NCBI GenBank assembly: GCA_905182035.1
Contig: CAJIZL010000028.1
Location: forward strand, 1 to 61,949
Reading direction: 5' to 3'
Source of the DNA: Oceanospirillaceae bacterium ASP10-02a
GTDB taxonomy: Bacteria; Pseudomonadota; Gammaproteobacteria; Pseudomonadales; Balneatricaceae
DNA: 61,949 nt
In this document: positions 34,772 to 43,042 of the stretch, piece after piece
Layout: each line of letters opens with the position of its first letter
Numbering within the stretch: the first letter of the stretch is position 1
Program-made: the position numbers and the translations under genes
Notes under the pieces: generated by a model
Database searches by the model: none
What the model was told of the DNA's origin: nothing
The model's input: the letters and a program-made list of their open reading frames with translations, nothing else

Positions 34772-37000
34772 GTGGAACTGACATTAAACGAAGCCTTAAA
34801 GAAGGGCATTGAAGCGCATAAAGCTGGCCAGGTTCAAGAAGCAAATAGGCTTTATACTGCCATCTTAAAGGTGCAACCTAAACATCCTGCTGCCAATCAT
34901 AATATGGGACTGTTGACTGCTAGCTTGGGTAAAATACAAGAGGCACTGCCGTTCTTTAAAACAGCTTTAGAAGCTAATTCTAGGAGAGGTCAATTCTGGC
35001 TAAGCTACATTGGTGCTTTGATGAAGCTAGGCCGCTCAACTGATGCACAAACTGCGTTCGATCAGGCCAAAGAGAAAGGTGCGAATGGTGAGGTATTTGA
35101 TCAGTTAGAGAAACGTCTTTCTGAGCTAAGTGCCAATCCGCAAGACCCCCCTGCTGATCAGTTGCAACCTATCATCAACCTCTACAGCCAAGGACATTTG
35201 AAACAAGCCCTGTCTGAGTCTGGCCAAATGTTGGAGAGATTTCCAAATGCAATTGTCCTCTATAATATTGCTGGGCTTGCTAATTCAGGGTTAAGGCAAT
35301 TTGATGCAGCTATAAACGTTTATAAACAGGCCCTAAAGATTAAGCCTGACTATGCTGAGGCCTATAATAATATGGGTATTGCCTTGAAGGGTAATGGTGC
35401 TCTAGAAGCGGCTATTGGCAGCTATAAGCGGGCTCTAAAGATTAAGCCTGACTATGCTGATGCTTATTACAACATGGGGAATGCCCTACAGGATAAGGGA
35501 AATCTACAGGCATCTATAGAGAGCTACAAGCAGGCTCTAAAGATTAAGCCTCATTTTGCTGAGGCACATAATAATATGGGTAGTGCCCTTAAGGATAAGG
35601 GTGACATAGAGGCTGCTATAGACAGTTACAAACAGGCTCTAAATATTAAGCCTGACTATGCTGAAGCCTATAATAATGTGGGTAATATCCTGACTGATAA
35701 GGATGACATAGAAGCTGCTATAGACAGCTATAAGCAGGCTCTAAAGGTTAAGCCTGACTATGCTGAGGCCTATTACAATATGGGTAATGCCCTGAAGGAG
35801 AACGGTGACTTGGAGGCTGCTATAAACAGCTACAAACAGGCTCTAAAGATTAAGCCTGACTATGCTGAAGTCTACAATAATATGGGGGGTGCCCTGAAGG
35901 ATAAGGGTGATCCAGAGGCAGCCATAGACAGCTACAATCACGCTATAAAGATTCAGCCTGACAATGCAGAGACCTACAGACTCCTCAGCAGGTTAAACTA
36001 CGGTAAAGAACATGACAAGCATGTTGTCAGGATGCAGCGTCTATGTCTGGACCCAAGCATTACGGACGAACAACGTTGCCACCTTAGCTTTGCACTAAGC
36101 AAGGCATCAGAAGACCTAAACGAGATCGGTCAGTCTTTCACTTACCTAAAAACGGGCAATGAACTTCGTAAGAAAATACTTTCTTACGATATTAATCGTG
36201 ACATAGAGCTGTTCAGCCAGCTAAAGAAATCATACCCAGATATTGCAAAGGTTGCTTTGCTATCTGCTGGCGAAACAAGCGAGCTAAAACCCATTTTTAT
36301 ATTAGGAATGCCTAGGTCTGGCACAACTTTGGTGGAGCAAATTGTATCATCACACTCAGCAGTGGCAGGTGCTGGAGAACTACATTATGTTGATAAATTT
36401 GGTCAATCTATTGCCTTGGGAGAGATTAAGTCAAACACTGAGGCAATTTTAGATTTTAGGCAAAGCTATATTGAGGCGTTACAGAAAAAATCTGATTCTA
36501 TGCCTCATGTGACAGATAAGATGCCGCAGAACTTCCTCTATGTTGGGTTGATCTTTTCTGCGTTTCCAGATGCTAAAGTAATTCATGTCAATAGAGACCC
36601 TGCTGCCACATGTTGGTCAAATTACAAACACTATTTTACAAATAAAGGTTTGGGCCATAGTTATGATCTTGATGATGTTGTGACGTATTTCGGTTTGTAC
36701 AAAGATTTAATGCAGTTTTGGCAGGGGCATTATGGAGGTCGTATTTTTGACCTCAATTATGACAACCTCACCATTAACCAGGAAGATGAGACTAGAAAGT
36801 TAATTCAGTATCTTGGATTGGAGTGGGAAGATAAATGTCTATCCCCCCAAAGTAACAAGAGAAGTGTCCGCACAGCTTCCCAGCAACAAGTGCGGCAAAA
36901 AGTCTATCAAGGCAGTTCACAGCAGTGGCGTAAGTTTGAATCTTATCTTAATGGAGTATTTGATCAACTTGGGAGTAGCGCTCAACAGCCACTCACATAA
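34772..37000 (+). CDS. TPR-repeat protein fused to a sulfotransferase domain
   Basis: A 742-residue cytoplasmic protein. Residues ~1-110 hold degenerate TPRs, residues ~145-410 hold a run of 34-residue TPRs, six or seven nearly identical (A-AI-SYKQALKIKPDYAEAYYNMGNALK type), and residues ~500-735 hold a sulfotransferase domain. The PAPS-binding loop is PIFILGMPRSGTTLVEQ (about 505-521) and the 3'-phosphate region includes HVNRDPAATCWSNYKHYF. Such fusions (TPR plus sulfotransferase 1/3 family) transfer sulfate from PAPS to proteins or glycans; the target is unknown. The start is GTG at 34772, without a strong ribosome site; the nearby upstream ATG reads into a TGA. A bidirectional terminator follows. 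Confidence 0.88.
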   Translation: MELTLNEALKKGIEAHKAGQVQEANRLYTAILKVQPKHPAANHNMGLLTASLGKIQEALPFFKTALEANSRRGQFWLSYIGALMKLGRSTDAQTAFDQAKEKGANGEVFDQLEKRLSELSANPQDPPADQLQPIINLYSQGHLKQALSESGQMLERFPNAIVLYNIAGLANSGLRQFDAAINVYKQALKIKPDYAEAYNNMGIALKGNGALEAAIGSYKRALKIKPDYADAYYNMGNALQDKGNLQASIESYKQALKIKPHFAEAHNNMGSALKDKGDIEAAIDSYKQALNIKPDYAEAYNNVGNILTDKDDIEAAIDSYKQALKVKPDYAEAYYNMGNALKENGDLEAAINSYKQALKIKPDYAEVYNNMGGALKDKGDPEAAIDSYNHAIKIQPDNAETYRLLSRLNYGKEHDKHVVRMQRLCLDPSITDEQRCHLSFALSKASEDLNEIGQSFTYLKTGNELRKKILSYDINRDIELFSQLKKSYPDIAKVALLSAGETSELKPIFILGMPRSGTTLVEQIVSSHSAVAGAGELHYVDKFGQSIALGEIKSNTEAILDFRQSYIEALQKKSDSMPHVTDKMPQNFLYVGLIFSAFPDAKVIHVNRDPAATCWSNYKHYFTNKGLGHSYDLDDVVTYFGLYKDLMQFWQGHYGGRIFDLNYDNLTINQEDETRKLIQYLGLEWEDKCLSPQSNKRSVRTASQQQVRQKVYQGSSQQWRKFESYLNGVFDQLGSSAQQPLT
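35305..35980 (+). repeat. Tandem 102-bp coding repeats (TPR units)
   Basis: DNA units of 102 bp (34 codons) repeat at least six times inside the TPR-sulfotransferase gene. The unit start AAGATTAAGCCTGACTATGC recurs at 102-bp spacing (for example at about 35336 and 35438). Copy-to-copy identity at DNA level is high, pointing to recent expansion by recombination rather than ancient TPR drift. Confidence 0.9.
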
Positions 37001-37018
37001 TTAACCAAGAGTAATAAT

Positions 37019-37045
37019 AAAGGGCGCCTCTTCGATGCGCCCTTT
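37019..37045. terminator. Bidirectional terminator between the TPR-sulfotransferase gene and deaD
   Basis: A perfect 9-bp stem (AAAGGGCGC at 37019-37027 with GCGCCCTTT at 37037-37045) and a 9-base loop. On the minus strand it is followed by TATTATTAC; on the plus strand by ATGTTAG after the TTT. It can serve the two convergent genes, better on the minus side. Confidence 0.85.
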
Positions 37046-37062
37046 ATGTTAGCTAGGCAATT

Positions 37063-38835
37063 TTATGAACGGCGTGCTGGGCGGCGGTTTGGGCCATTTT
37101 CGCTGCGGGGATCTCTGCGCTGGTTTGGGCGATCGTTGCTGCGCTTAGGCCGAGGCGTCTTGGCGCCAGGGGTGAAATCGTCAGCAGCACCTTGTGATTG
37201 AATATTTAAAGGCTGGCTACGTACACGCACTTTCTTAAGTAGCTGTAGCATTTCTGCAGGCATTCCTGCAGGAAGGTCTACTGTAGAGTGGTCATCAAAC
37301 AAACTGATACGCCCAATGTAGGCGCTGCTTAGATCTGCTTCGTTAGCGATAGCGCCAACAATATCACCTGGTTTAACTTGATGATTGTGGCCTACCTCTA
37401 GGCGGAAGCGTTCCATGGCAATAGATTCGCCACTAAATTCTTCTTGCTTGCGCTCTTTGCGACGTGGGCGCTCTTCATCATTAAAGCCAGGTGTCGTATC
37501 ACGTGAATCACGACGTTCAGTTTTGTTATTTTCTGGCATTGTTAGAGGACGGTCTTGCTGTGCCATAAAGGCTAGGGCAGCAGCGACTTGTTCTGGTGCA
37601 ACTTCACGCTCTTTAACAAAGGCCTCTACTAGGTCGCTGTAGATGCTCAAATCAGGCTGCTCAAGCGCTTTGTCGATGCTGGCCTTAAACTGGTCTATGC
37701 GACGCTCTTTGACTTGCTCACGGCTAGGCAAGTCCATTGGAGTGATAGCTTGGCGTGTGGCTTTTTCGATAGAGCGCAACATGTTGCGTTCACGAGGTGC
37801 TACGAACAAGATTGCGTTGCCAGCTCGGCCAGCACGGCCGGTGCGGCCAATACGGTGCACGTAGGCTTCGGTGTCGTACGGGATGTCGTAGTTAATTACG
37901 TGGCTAACGCGCGACACGTCAATGCCACGGGCGGCAACATCAGTAGCGACAACGATGTCAATTTTGCTGCTCTTTAGATGCTCAATAGTTCGCTCTCGCA
38001 GCTGTTGGGACATATCACCGTTGATGGGAGAGGCGCGATGGCCGCGTGCTTCTAGTTTCTCAGCGAGTTCCACGGTTAGAGTTTTAGTGCGTACAAAAAC
38101 GATCACGCCATCAAAGTCTTCCGCTTCTAAGATACGCGTCATTGCATCTAGCTTACTGGTACCAACGGCTTTCCAATAACGCTGAGTAACGCTATCTACA
38201 GTAGCAGTCTTGGCTTCAATCTTAATTTCTTCTGGATTGTTAAGGTAGGTATTGGCAACCTTACGAATAACAGCAGGCATTGTGGCAGAGAATAGCGCCA
38301 CTTGGCGTTCTTTAGGGGTATGATCCAAAATCCAAGTTACATCGTCGATAAAGCCCATGCGAAGCATTTCGTCGGCTTCGTCTAAAACAACGGTCTTTAG
38401 TTTGTCTAGCTTTAAGGTGCCGCGACGCAGGTGGTCCATAACTCGGCCAGGCGTACCAACAACTACGTGTACGCCACGTTGCAGTTGGCGCAATTGACCG
38501 CTCATGCTACTGCCTCCGTAGATAGGCAGTACATGGAATCCGCGCATATCGCTGGCGTAGTTTTGAAAAGCTTCAGCAACCTGAATGGCAAGCTCACGGG
38601 TTGGTGCAAGAACTAGGACCTGCGGTGCTTCAAGTTTTAAGTCAATGTTAGATAGTGCAGGTAGCGCAAAAGCAGCAGTTTTGCCTGTGCCTGTTTGTGC
38701 GGTACCTAAAATGTCCCTGCCTTCCAAAAGGTGTGGAATAGCAGCGGCTTGAATGGGAGATGGTTGTTCGTAGCCAATGCGGGTAATCGCATTAAGCACT
38801 GGCGTAGAAAGTGCCAAGTCTGCAAAAGTGGTCAT
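37063..38835 (-). CDS. deaD: DEAD-box ATP-dependent RNA helicase (DeaD/CsdA family)
   Basis: A 590-residue helicase unwinding RNA in ribosome assembly, translation and mRNA decay, particularly in the cold. Motifs in order: Q-motif YEQPSPIQAAAIP, AQTGTGKTAAFALP, PTRELAIQ, TPGRVMDHL, VLDEADEMLRMGF, SATMP, then HRIGRTGRAGR. A DbpA-type RNA-binding domain (RFRLEVGHNHQVKPGDIVGAIANEADLSSAYIGRISLFDDHSTVDLPAGMP) follows at ~455-510, and the tail is a basic R/P/N-rich stretch. AGGA lies 8 bases before the ATG. The leader upstream is long and structured. Confidence 0.95.
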   Translation of the reverse strand: MTTFADLALSTPVLNAITRIGYEQPSPIQAAAIPHLLEGRDILGTAQTGTGKTAAFALPALSNIDLKLEAPQVLVLAPTRELAIQVAEAFQNYASDMRGFHVLPIYGGSSMSGQLRQLQRGVHVVVGTPGRVMDHLRRGTLKLDKLKTVVLDEADEMLRMGFIDDVTWILDHTPKERQVALFSATMPAVIRKVANTYLNNPEEIKIEAKTATVDSVTQRYWKAVGTSKLDAMTRILEAEDFDGVIVFVRTKTLTVELAEKLEARGHRASPINGDMSQQLRERTIEHLKSSKIDIVVATDVAARGIDVSRVSHVINYDIPYDTEAYVHRIGRTGRAGRAGNAILFVAPRERNMLRSIEKATRQAITPMDLPSREQVKERRIDQFKASIDKALEQPDLSIYSDLVEAFVKEREVAPEQVAAALAFMAQQDRPLTMPENNKTERRDSRDTTPGFNDEERPRRKERKQEEFSGESIAMERFRLEVGHNHQVKPGDIVGAIANEADLSSAYIGRISLFDDHSTVDLPAGMPAEMLQLLKKVRVRSQPLNIQSQGAADDFTPGAKTPRPKRSNDRPNQRRDPRSENGPNRRPARRS

Positions 38836-39322
38836 CGTGTTATCCTAAAATAAGTGATCTGATGGCTCGATGGATACAAATATCCACAAAGTCCGCTCGT
38901 AAACAAAGTCACTCTCCTAGGTGTAACAAAAAAGCCGAGATAAAATAGGAGTGACTAGCGAGGCCTTTGTATGGGGCAGCAGCAAAACCAAAATGAGATT
39001 AAACCTTCCTTGTTAAGGAGAAAATGCATGCAATAACAAGCTATTGCCAAGTTTTTCAACGACAAGTGGAGAGGTTTAGCCATTTTATTTTGATGTTGGC
39101 TCGTACAAGGGCCTCGTGCCCTTTGTTCGGTATACATCGGACTCAACTTAATCTTAATTAAGGTACGCCAATGCCCGGCACCTGCTGGTGCCTTACCGTG
39201 CCACTTTATTTTGAAGTGTGGCCGAGATAACGCTGATGCAAGTGATATTACGCGCAGTAGTATACATCGATTGCGCTATAAGTGCCATGATATTGCTGCG
39301 TTCATAGTAAGGTTTCTATCTT
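38836..39322 (-). promoter_or_regulatory. Long structured leader region of deaD
   Basis: 487 bp between deaD and the peroxiredoxin gene, both on the minus strand. It contains a hairpin pair GTCACTC...CCTA (38908-38919) with TAGGAGTGAC (38946-38955), a perfect stem GGCACC-TGCT-GGTGCC (39177-39192), and two related hairpins, GCCA-x-TTTATTTTGA-x-GT-x-TGGC, at 39079-39103 and 39200-39225. Each related hairpin is followed by GTATACATCG (39130-39139 and 39260-39269). No coding frame or tRNA is convincing. Cold-shock helicase genes often carry long regulatory leaders, which is the likeliest reading; a small RNA is an alternative. Confidence 0.5.
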
Positions 39323-39856
39323 TTATCCTTGGCCTTTCAAGGCGGCGAGCACGGATTCAGCAGAACTTACAGAAAACGGGTCAGGCCCATTGTTATCTTT
39401 ACGTCCAGGTTCTTCTAACCAATGTTCAACCACACCGTTATTAACCACCATGGCGTAGCGCCACGAACGCTGGCCAAAACCTAGGTTGTGTTTATCTACA
39501 AGCATGCCCATCTGACGGGTAAAGTCACCATTGCCATCGGGGATAAACTTAATATTTTTGATGTCTTGGTCGAGCATCCACTTACGCATCACAAAGGTGT
39601 CATTGACAGACAATACATATACTTCGTCCACACCAAGCTGTTTTAGCTCTGTGTAAGCCGCTTCAAATCCAGGTACCTGAAAAGTACTGCAGGTGGGCGT
39701 AAACGCACCTGGTAGAGAAAACACTACTACTTTTTTATTACTGAAAATCTCATCGCTAGTAACGTCTTGCCAACGGAATGGGTTATCTCCACCGATACTG
39801 GCATCACGCACACGGTATTTAAAGGTGATTTGGGGTACTTTAATTCCAGAGTTCAT
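39323..39856 (-). CDS. Peroxiredoxin, Prx5-type
   Basis: A 177-residue thioredoxin-fold peroxidase. The motif FSLPGAFTPTCSTFQVPGFE carries the peroxidatic Cys56 (T-x-x-C). The later DKHNLGFGQRSWRYAMVVNNGVVEHWLEEPG matches Prx5/AhpE-like enzymes of the hybrid type, without the fused glutaredoxin domain. It reduces hydrogen peroxide and alkyl hydroperoxides using thioredoxin or glutathione. GAGCAAGG-like ribosome sequence precedes the ATG. It is followed (on its strand) by the deaD leader. Confidence 0.92.
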   Translation of the reverse strand: MNSGIKVPQITFKYRVRDASIGGDNPFRWQDVTSDEIFSNKKVVVFSLPGAFTPTCSTFQVPGFEAAYTELKQLGVDEVYVLSVNDTFVMRKWMLDQDIKNIKFIPDGNGDFTRQMGMLVDKHNLGFGQRSWRYAMVVNNGVVEHWLEEPGRKDNNGPDPFSVSSAESVLAALKGQG

Positions 39857-40064
39857 TTACCTTGCTCCTTTTGTTTAGGGATTTTTATTTAATAAACTTG
39901 ACACTTAAATTATAGCTACTGCCAAGCGGTACTTAAAATCAGGCCCCCGTGCGGCCGCAGCCGTTAATTACTACTTTGGTCGTCGTAATAAAGCGTTGCA
40001 AAGAAACTAGATGAAGGTATTGTACCTGCTTGTTAACGAATAGAGTCAAGTGCAGGTGATACAG

Positions 40065-40286
40065 ATGATAAAAGCTGGACTATACCGACATTATAAAGGT
40101 GCTGAGTATCAGGTGATTGATACGGTTCGCCATTCAGAAACTGAAGAAGAGCTGGTGTTATACCGCGCTCTTTATGGTGATAAAGGTCTATGGGTAAGGC
40201 CGTTGGTTATGTTTACAGAAACCGTATTGGTTGATGGTAAACAACAGCCTCGATTTGCTTACCAAGCAATAGAGGTTCCATCATAG
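40065..40286 (+). CDS. DUF1653 protein
   Basis: A 73-residue protein. The pattern GLYRHYKGAEYQVIDTVRHSETEEELVLYRALYGDKGLWVRP-x-MFTETV is the DUF1653 domain, a small SH3-like barrel of unknown function. I start at ATG 40065 because AGGTG lies about 6 bases upstream; a GTG at 40050 adds five residues. It converges with and overlaps the SDR gene by 28 bp. Confidence 0.8.
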   Translation: MIKAGLYRHYKGAEYQVIDTVRHSETEEELVLYRALYGDKGLWVRPLVMFTETVLVDGKQQPRFAYQAIEVPS

Positions 40287-40939
40287 TTAATAAAACGGCC
40301 ACTGTCGGCTGGGCCAATATGTTCTAATACTTGGCGCATGCCATGGGCACTGGTTTGAGTATCGATTAAGCCATTAGGGCCACCCATGTCAGTACGAACC
40401 CAGCCGGGGTGCAGGGCAACAACGTTGATGCCTCGGTCCTTAAGATCGATAGACAAGCTTTTTACCACCTGATTCACCGCCGTTTTAGACGAGCGGTAGA
40501 GGTAAAGAGAACCCCCGTCATTATCGTCAATACTGCCCATCCTTGAACTGATAACCGCAAAAGTACCCTGTTTGGTGGCGAGATTATTGTATAGTGCCTG
40601 TGCCAGCATAAGAGGAGCTACGCTGTTTACATTAAGTACGTCTAACCACTGTTGCCGAGAGACCGTACCCAGAGTTTGGTCCCTTGGCCCAAATAGGCCT
40701 GCGTTGTTGATGATTAAATCTAAATCTATACCACTTAACTGTTCTCTCAGGGCCAAAATACTCGCGTCCTCGGTCACATCTAATGACAGCATTGTAAGCT
40801 GATCACAAGCCAATGCGGCAAGTGCTGTGCCCGGTTGCTGACGGTAGGTGGCATAGACATGCCAGCCATTAGCCAAATATTGTTGGGTGAATTCTAGACC
40901 AATACCACGATTGGCGCCGGTAATTAATAGCTGCTTCAT
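40259..40939 (-). CDS. SDR-family oxidoreductase (C-factor-like)
   Basis: A 226-residue classical SDR. TGANRGIGLEF binds NAD(P), NNAGLFGP is the NAG motif, and Tyr148 and Lys152 (YRSSK) form the active site with Ser131/132. The size and sequence match the C-factor/CsgA-like short SDRs found across gammaproteobacteria; the substrate is unknown. Its 3' end overlaps the DUF1653 gene on the other strand. Confidence 0.88.
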   Translation of the reverse strand: MKQLLITGANRGIGLEFTQQYLANGWHVYATYRQQPGTALAALACDQLTMLSLDVTEDASILALREQLSGIDLDLIINNAGLFGPRDQTLGTVSRQQWLDVLNVNSVAPLMLAQALYNNLATKQGTFAVISSRMGSIDDNDGGSLYLYRSSKTAVNQVVKSLSIDLKDRGINVVALHPGWVRTDMGGPNGLIDTQTSAHGMRQVLEHIGPADSGRFINYDGTSIAW

Positions 40940-41116
40940 GCTTGGGTGCTCTTTGACTCAGAAGGTGCTGTGATCTTAGAGCAACAATGACGCTTGAGCA
41001 AATAATCATGACTTTGTCAGGGGTCATTTACTTCTATTTACAAATAAATCTAGTGGTATTGGGCTGTTTTTGTTGTACTGTAGGCCTTCTCAAGTCGATT
41101 GTGCCCGATTCTATAT

Positions 41117-41449
41117 ATGGCTCGAATTCTCATAACATCACTCGCATTTTGTTTGTTGCTTTTATCAACAGGAAAAAGCTTTGCTATTGGAGATACGCCA
41201 AGATCTGATGGTGGCCATGACGTTATGAGTATGCAGCCATGTGATATGGCTATGGCAGAAACCTGTATTGATATGGACAGTGGTACAGGATTGTTTAGCC
41301 ATTTCCACTGTCACTTAAATGTGACGTGCTTAATCACTGATTATTCTTCTATTAGTCTTGCCGCCCTACCTTCACCTAATTACAAATATCGATTTAGTAG
41401 TAAGGTGCATATACAAGCGTTATCTACCAAACCTCCCCAATTCACTTAA
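41117..41449 (+). CDS. Small exported Cys/His/Met-rich protein next to the metal region
   Basis: A 110-residue protein from ATG 41117, with a signal peptide (MARILITSLAFCLLLLSTGKSFA). The mature part has DVMSMQPCDMAMAETCIDMDS and FSHFHCHLNVTC, a cluster of Met, Cys and His that could bind copper. The C-terminus ends in a PPQFT tail seen in small copper-associated proteins such as DUF2946-like ones. I do not assign a family. It lies 147 bp before the cytochrome genes of the metal region, and may be the first gene there. Confidence 0.6.
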   Translation: MARILITSLAFCLLLLSTGKSFAIGDTPRSDGGHDVMSMQPCDMAMAETCIDMDSGTGLFSHFHCHLNVTCLITDYSSISLAALPSPNYKYRFSSKVHIQALSTKPPQFT

Positions 41450-41595
41450 CTTTTTCTCTGTCGTTGCTATAGGCGTCGCACTATTAGGTGGGCGCTCTAA
41501 AACCCAGACTTAGAGTTGAGTATAGTGCGGTCACGCACTTATCCTCTAATTCTTTAGCAAAACTGATTTTCAGTATTAATTTGGATGGTTTAGCG

Positions 41596-42045
41596 ATGTT
41601 AAAACCTACTATTGTTCCTGCCAGATGGACATTCTTTATGGCCATTATTGTCTTACTTTCAGCCTGCGGCGATGTAGATAATACAGCTAGTGATATTTCA
41701 ACAAGATGGTACACCACAGAACAGTTAGCACAAGGTAAGGTTCTTTTTAGCGATAATTGTGCAGCATGCCATGGTTTTAACGGTGAAGGCGCTGCCAACT
41801 GGCAAAACCTAGATAAAAATGGCTTTTACCCGGCCCCCCCAATTAATGGCAGTGCTCATGCTTGGCACCACTCCCTTAAAGTGTTGTTGAGTACCATTAA
41901 TGCCGGTGGTAAACCACTCGGTGGCAGTATGCCTGCTTTTCAAAACCTGTTAACTGTGGACGAACAGAGATCGGTGATCGCAGCATTTCAAGACTACTGG
42001 CCTGATGATACCTATGCCCAGTGGCGTGTTATTGATCGCCGATAG
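41596..42045 (+). CDS. Mono-heme c-type cytochrome lipoprotein
   Basis: About 149 residues from ATG 41596. The N-terminus MLKPTIVPARWTFFMAIIVLLSACGD is a lipoprotein signal (lipobox LSAC). One heme site CAACH lies at about residues 55-59, with a Met ligand likely in SMPAF. The heme protein then reads GAANWQNLD...PAPPINGSAHAWHHSLKVL. An in-frame start at 41488 would place the signal far inside. It is a paralogue of the cytochrome at 47553-47975 on the other side of the cluster. It begins the run of cytochrome genes. Confidence 0.88.
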   Translation: MLKPTIVPARWTFFMAIIVLLSACGDVDNTASDISTRWYTTEQLAQGKVLFSDNCAACHGFNGEGAANWQNLDKNGFYPAPPINGSAHAWHHSLKVLLSTINAGGKPLGGSMPAFQNLLTVDEQRSVIAAFQDYWPDDTYAQWRVIDRR

Positions 42046-42098
42046 CCAAGCCCAAGTCTATGTAAATCAATTTTAATAGCCAACTATTAGGTGAAATA

Positions 42099-42509
42099 AT
42101 GAACAGAAAATTTAACGCAGTGATTTTCATATTATCAGGAATATTCCTTGTTAGTCCTCTCTATGCTGATCATAAGAAAAGCCATGTAAATGTTGAGGTT
42201 GGTGACTTATCTTCTTTAGCCAGTAAAGGCCAGCTTGTGTTTAACACTAACTGTGCCTCATGCCATGGTGTTGATGCTGCAGGTGGCATTGGTGGTCCAC
42301 CATTAATACACGACATCTATAATCCTGGCCATCATGCCAACGAATCCTTTATTCACGCTGTACGCAATGGCGTGCGGCAGCACCATTGGAATTTTGGCGA
42401 TATGCCTCCACAAAAGCACATCGCATTTGGTGATATGGTGTTTTTGATGAAGTTTATTCGTGAAGTTCAGCAACAAAATGGCATTAAGACAGTGACTCAT
42501 AAAATGTAA
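42099..42509 (+). CDS. Mono-heme c-type cytochrome
   Basis: A 136-residue periplasmic protein with a signal peptide (residues 1-24, ending LYA). The heme site is CASCH near residue 52-56, and the probable axial Met lies in GDMPPQKHIAFGDM. His-rich segments (HHANESFIHA, RQHHWNF) are unusual for small class I cytochromes and could contact metal. It follows the lipoprotein cytochrome by 53 bp and precedes the cytochrome c'-like gene by 57 bp. Confidence 0.88.
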   Translation: MNRKFNAVIFILSGIFLVSPLYADHKKSHVNVEVGDLSSLASKGQLVFNTNCASCHGVDAAGGIGGPPLIHDIYNPGHHANESFIHAVRNGVRQHHWNFGDMPPQKHIAFGDMVFLMKFIREVQQQNGIKTVTHKM

Positions 42510-42566
42510 ATTTATTGGATTAGTTAGTGGCTAAAGGCGCTAAACCAAAAGTGAAACTAAGAGAAA

Positions 42567-43037
42567 ATGATGATGAGTAATCCAGCAAATAAAATTATCG
42601 TTATGATGATGTTCGTAGGCCTGCTGAGCAGTCCAAACGCAAGCGCCCATAGTGGTGCAACTGGCGTGGTTAAACAACGTATGGATGCCATGTCAGACAT
42701 GGCTGATGCGATGAAAGCGATGGCGTCGGTGGTGAAAGGTAAGCAAGAGTTTGATCCCGTGTTATTTATACAAAATGGCGAGGTCATTGTTGGCCATAGT
42801 GACACGTTGCTCGGTCTGTTTCCCGAAGGATCTAATGAAGGGAGCAGTGAATCCTTGCCTGCTATTTGGCAGCAGTGGGACGATTTTGTGAGCATCAGCG
42901 ACCGCACGAAAACTGAAGCTAAAGAGCTGGTTAAAATGGCTAAAAATGGGTCAGAGTTGCGCCCACTGACTAAACAGTTTGTCAAACTTGCTGGCAATTG
43001 CAAAGCCTGCCATAAAGACTATCGAAAGAAAAAGTGA
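42567..43037 (+). CDS. Class II cytochrome c (c'-type)
   Basis: A 156-residue protein with a signal peptide (about 1-27, ASAHS). The heme site CKACHKDYR lies at the C-terminus (about residue 147-151), as in cytochromes c' and c-556. The rest is an all-helical four-helix bundle (MDAMSDMADAMKAMASVVKG...). Such cytochromes bind NO or transfer electrons. It overlaps the next gene's GTG start. Confidence 0.88.
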   Translation: MMMSNPANKIIVMMMFVGLLSSPNASAHSGATGVVKQRMDAMSDMADAMKAMASVVKGKQEFDPVLFIQNGEVIVGHSDTLLGLFPEGSNEGSSESLPAIWQQWDDFVSISDRTKTEAKELVKMAKNGSELRPLTKQFVKLAGNCKACHKDYRKKK

Positions 43038-43042
43038 AGACT

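Noticed and set aside
35305-35980. Regular ~100-bp repeats suggesting a CRISPR-like or satellite array
   Set aside because: The repeats are in frame, 102 bp apart and code for TPR units with no unique spacers.
38955-39146. 63-codon minus-strand ORF in the deaD leader, possible leader peptide
   Set aside because: No ribosome site before its ATG, odd Cys-rich composition, and it overlaps the repeated hairpins; a chance ORF is likelier.
41450-41595. Hydrophobic frame after the small exported protein, suggesting a frameshifted longer gene
   Set aside because: The frame is only ~20 codons, and the existing stop gives a natural-looking C-terminus.
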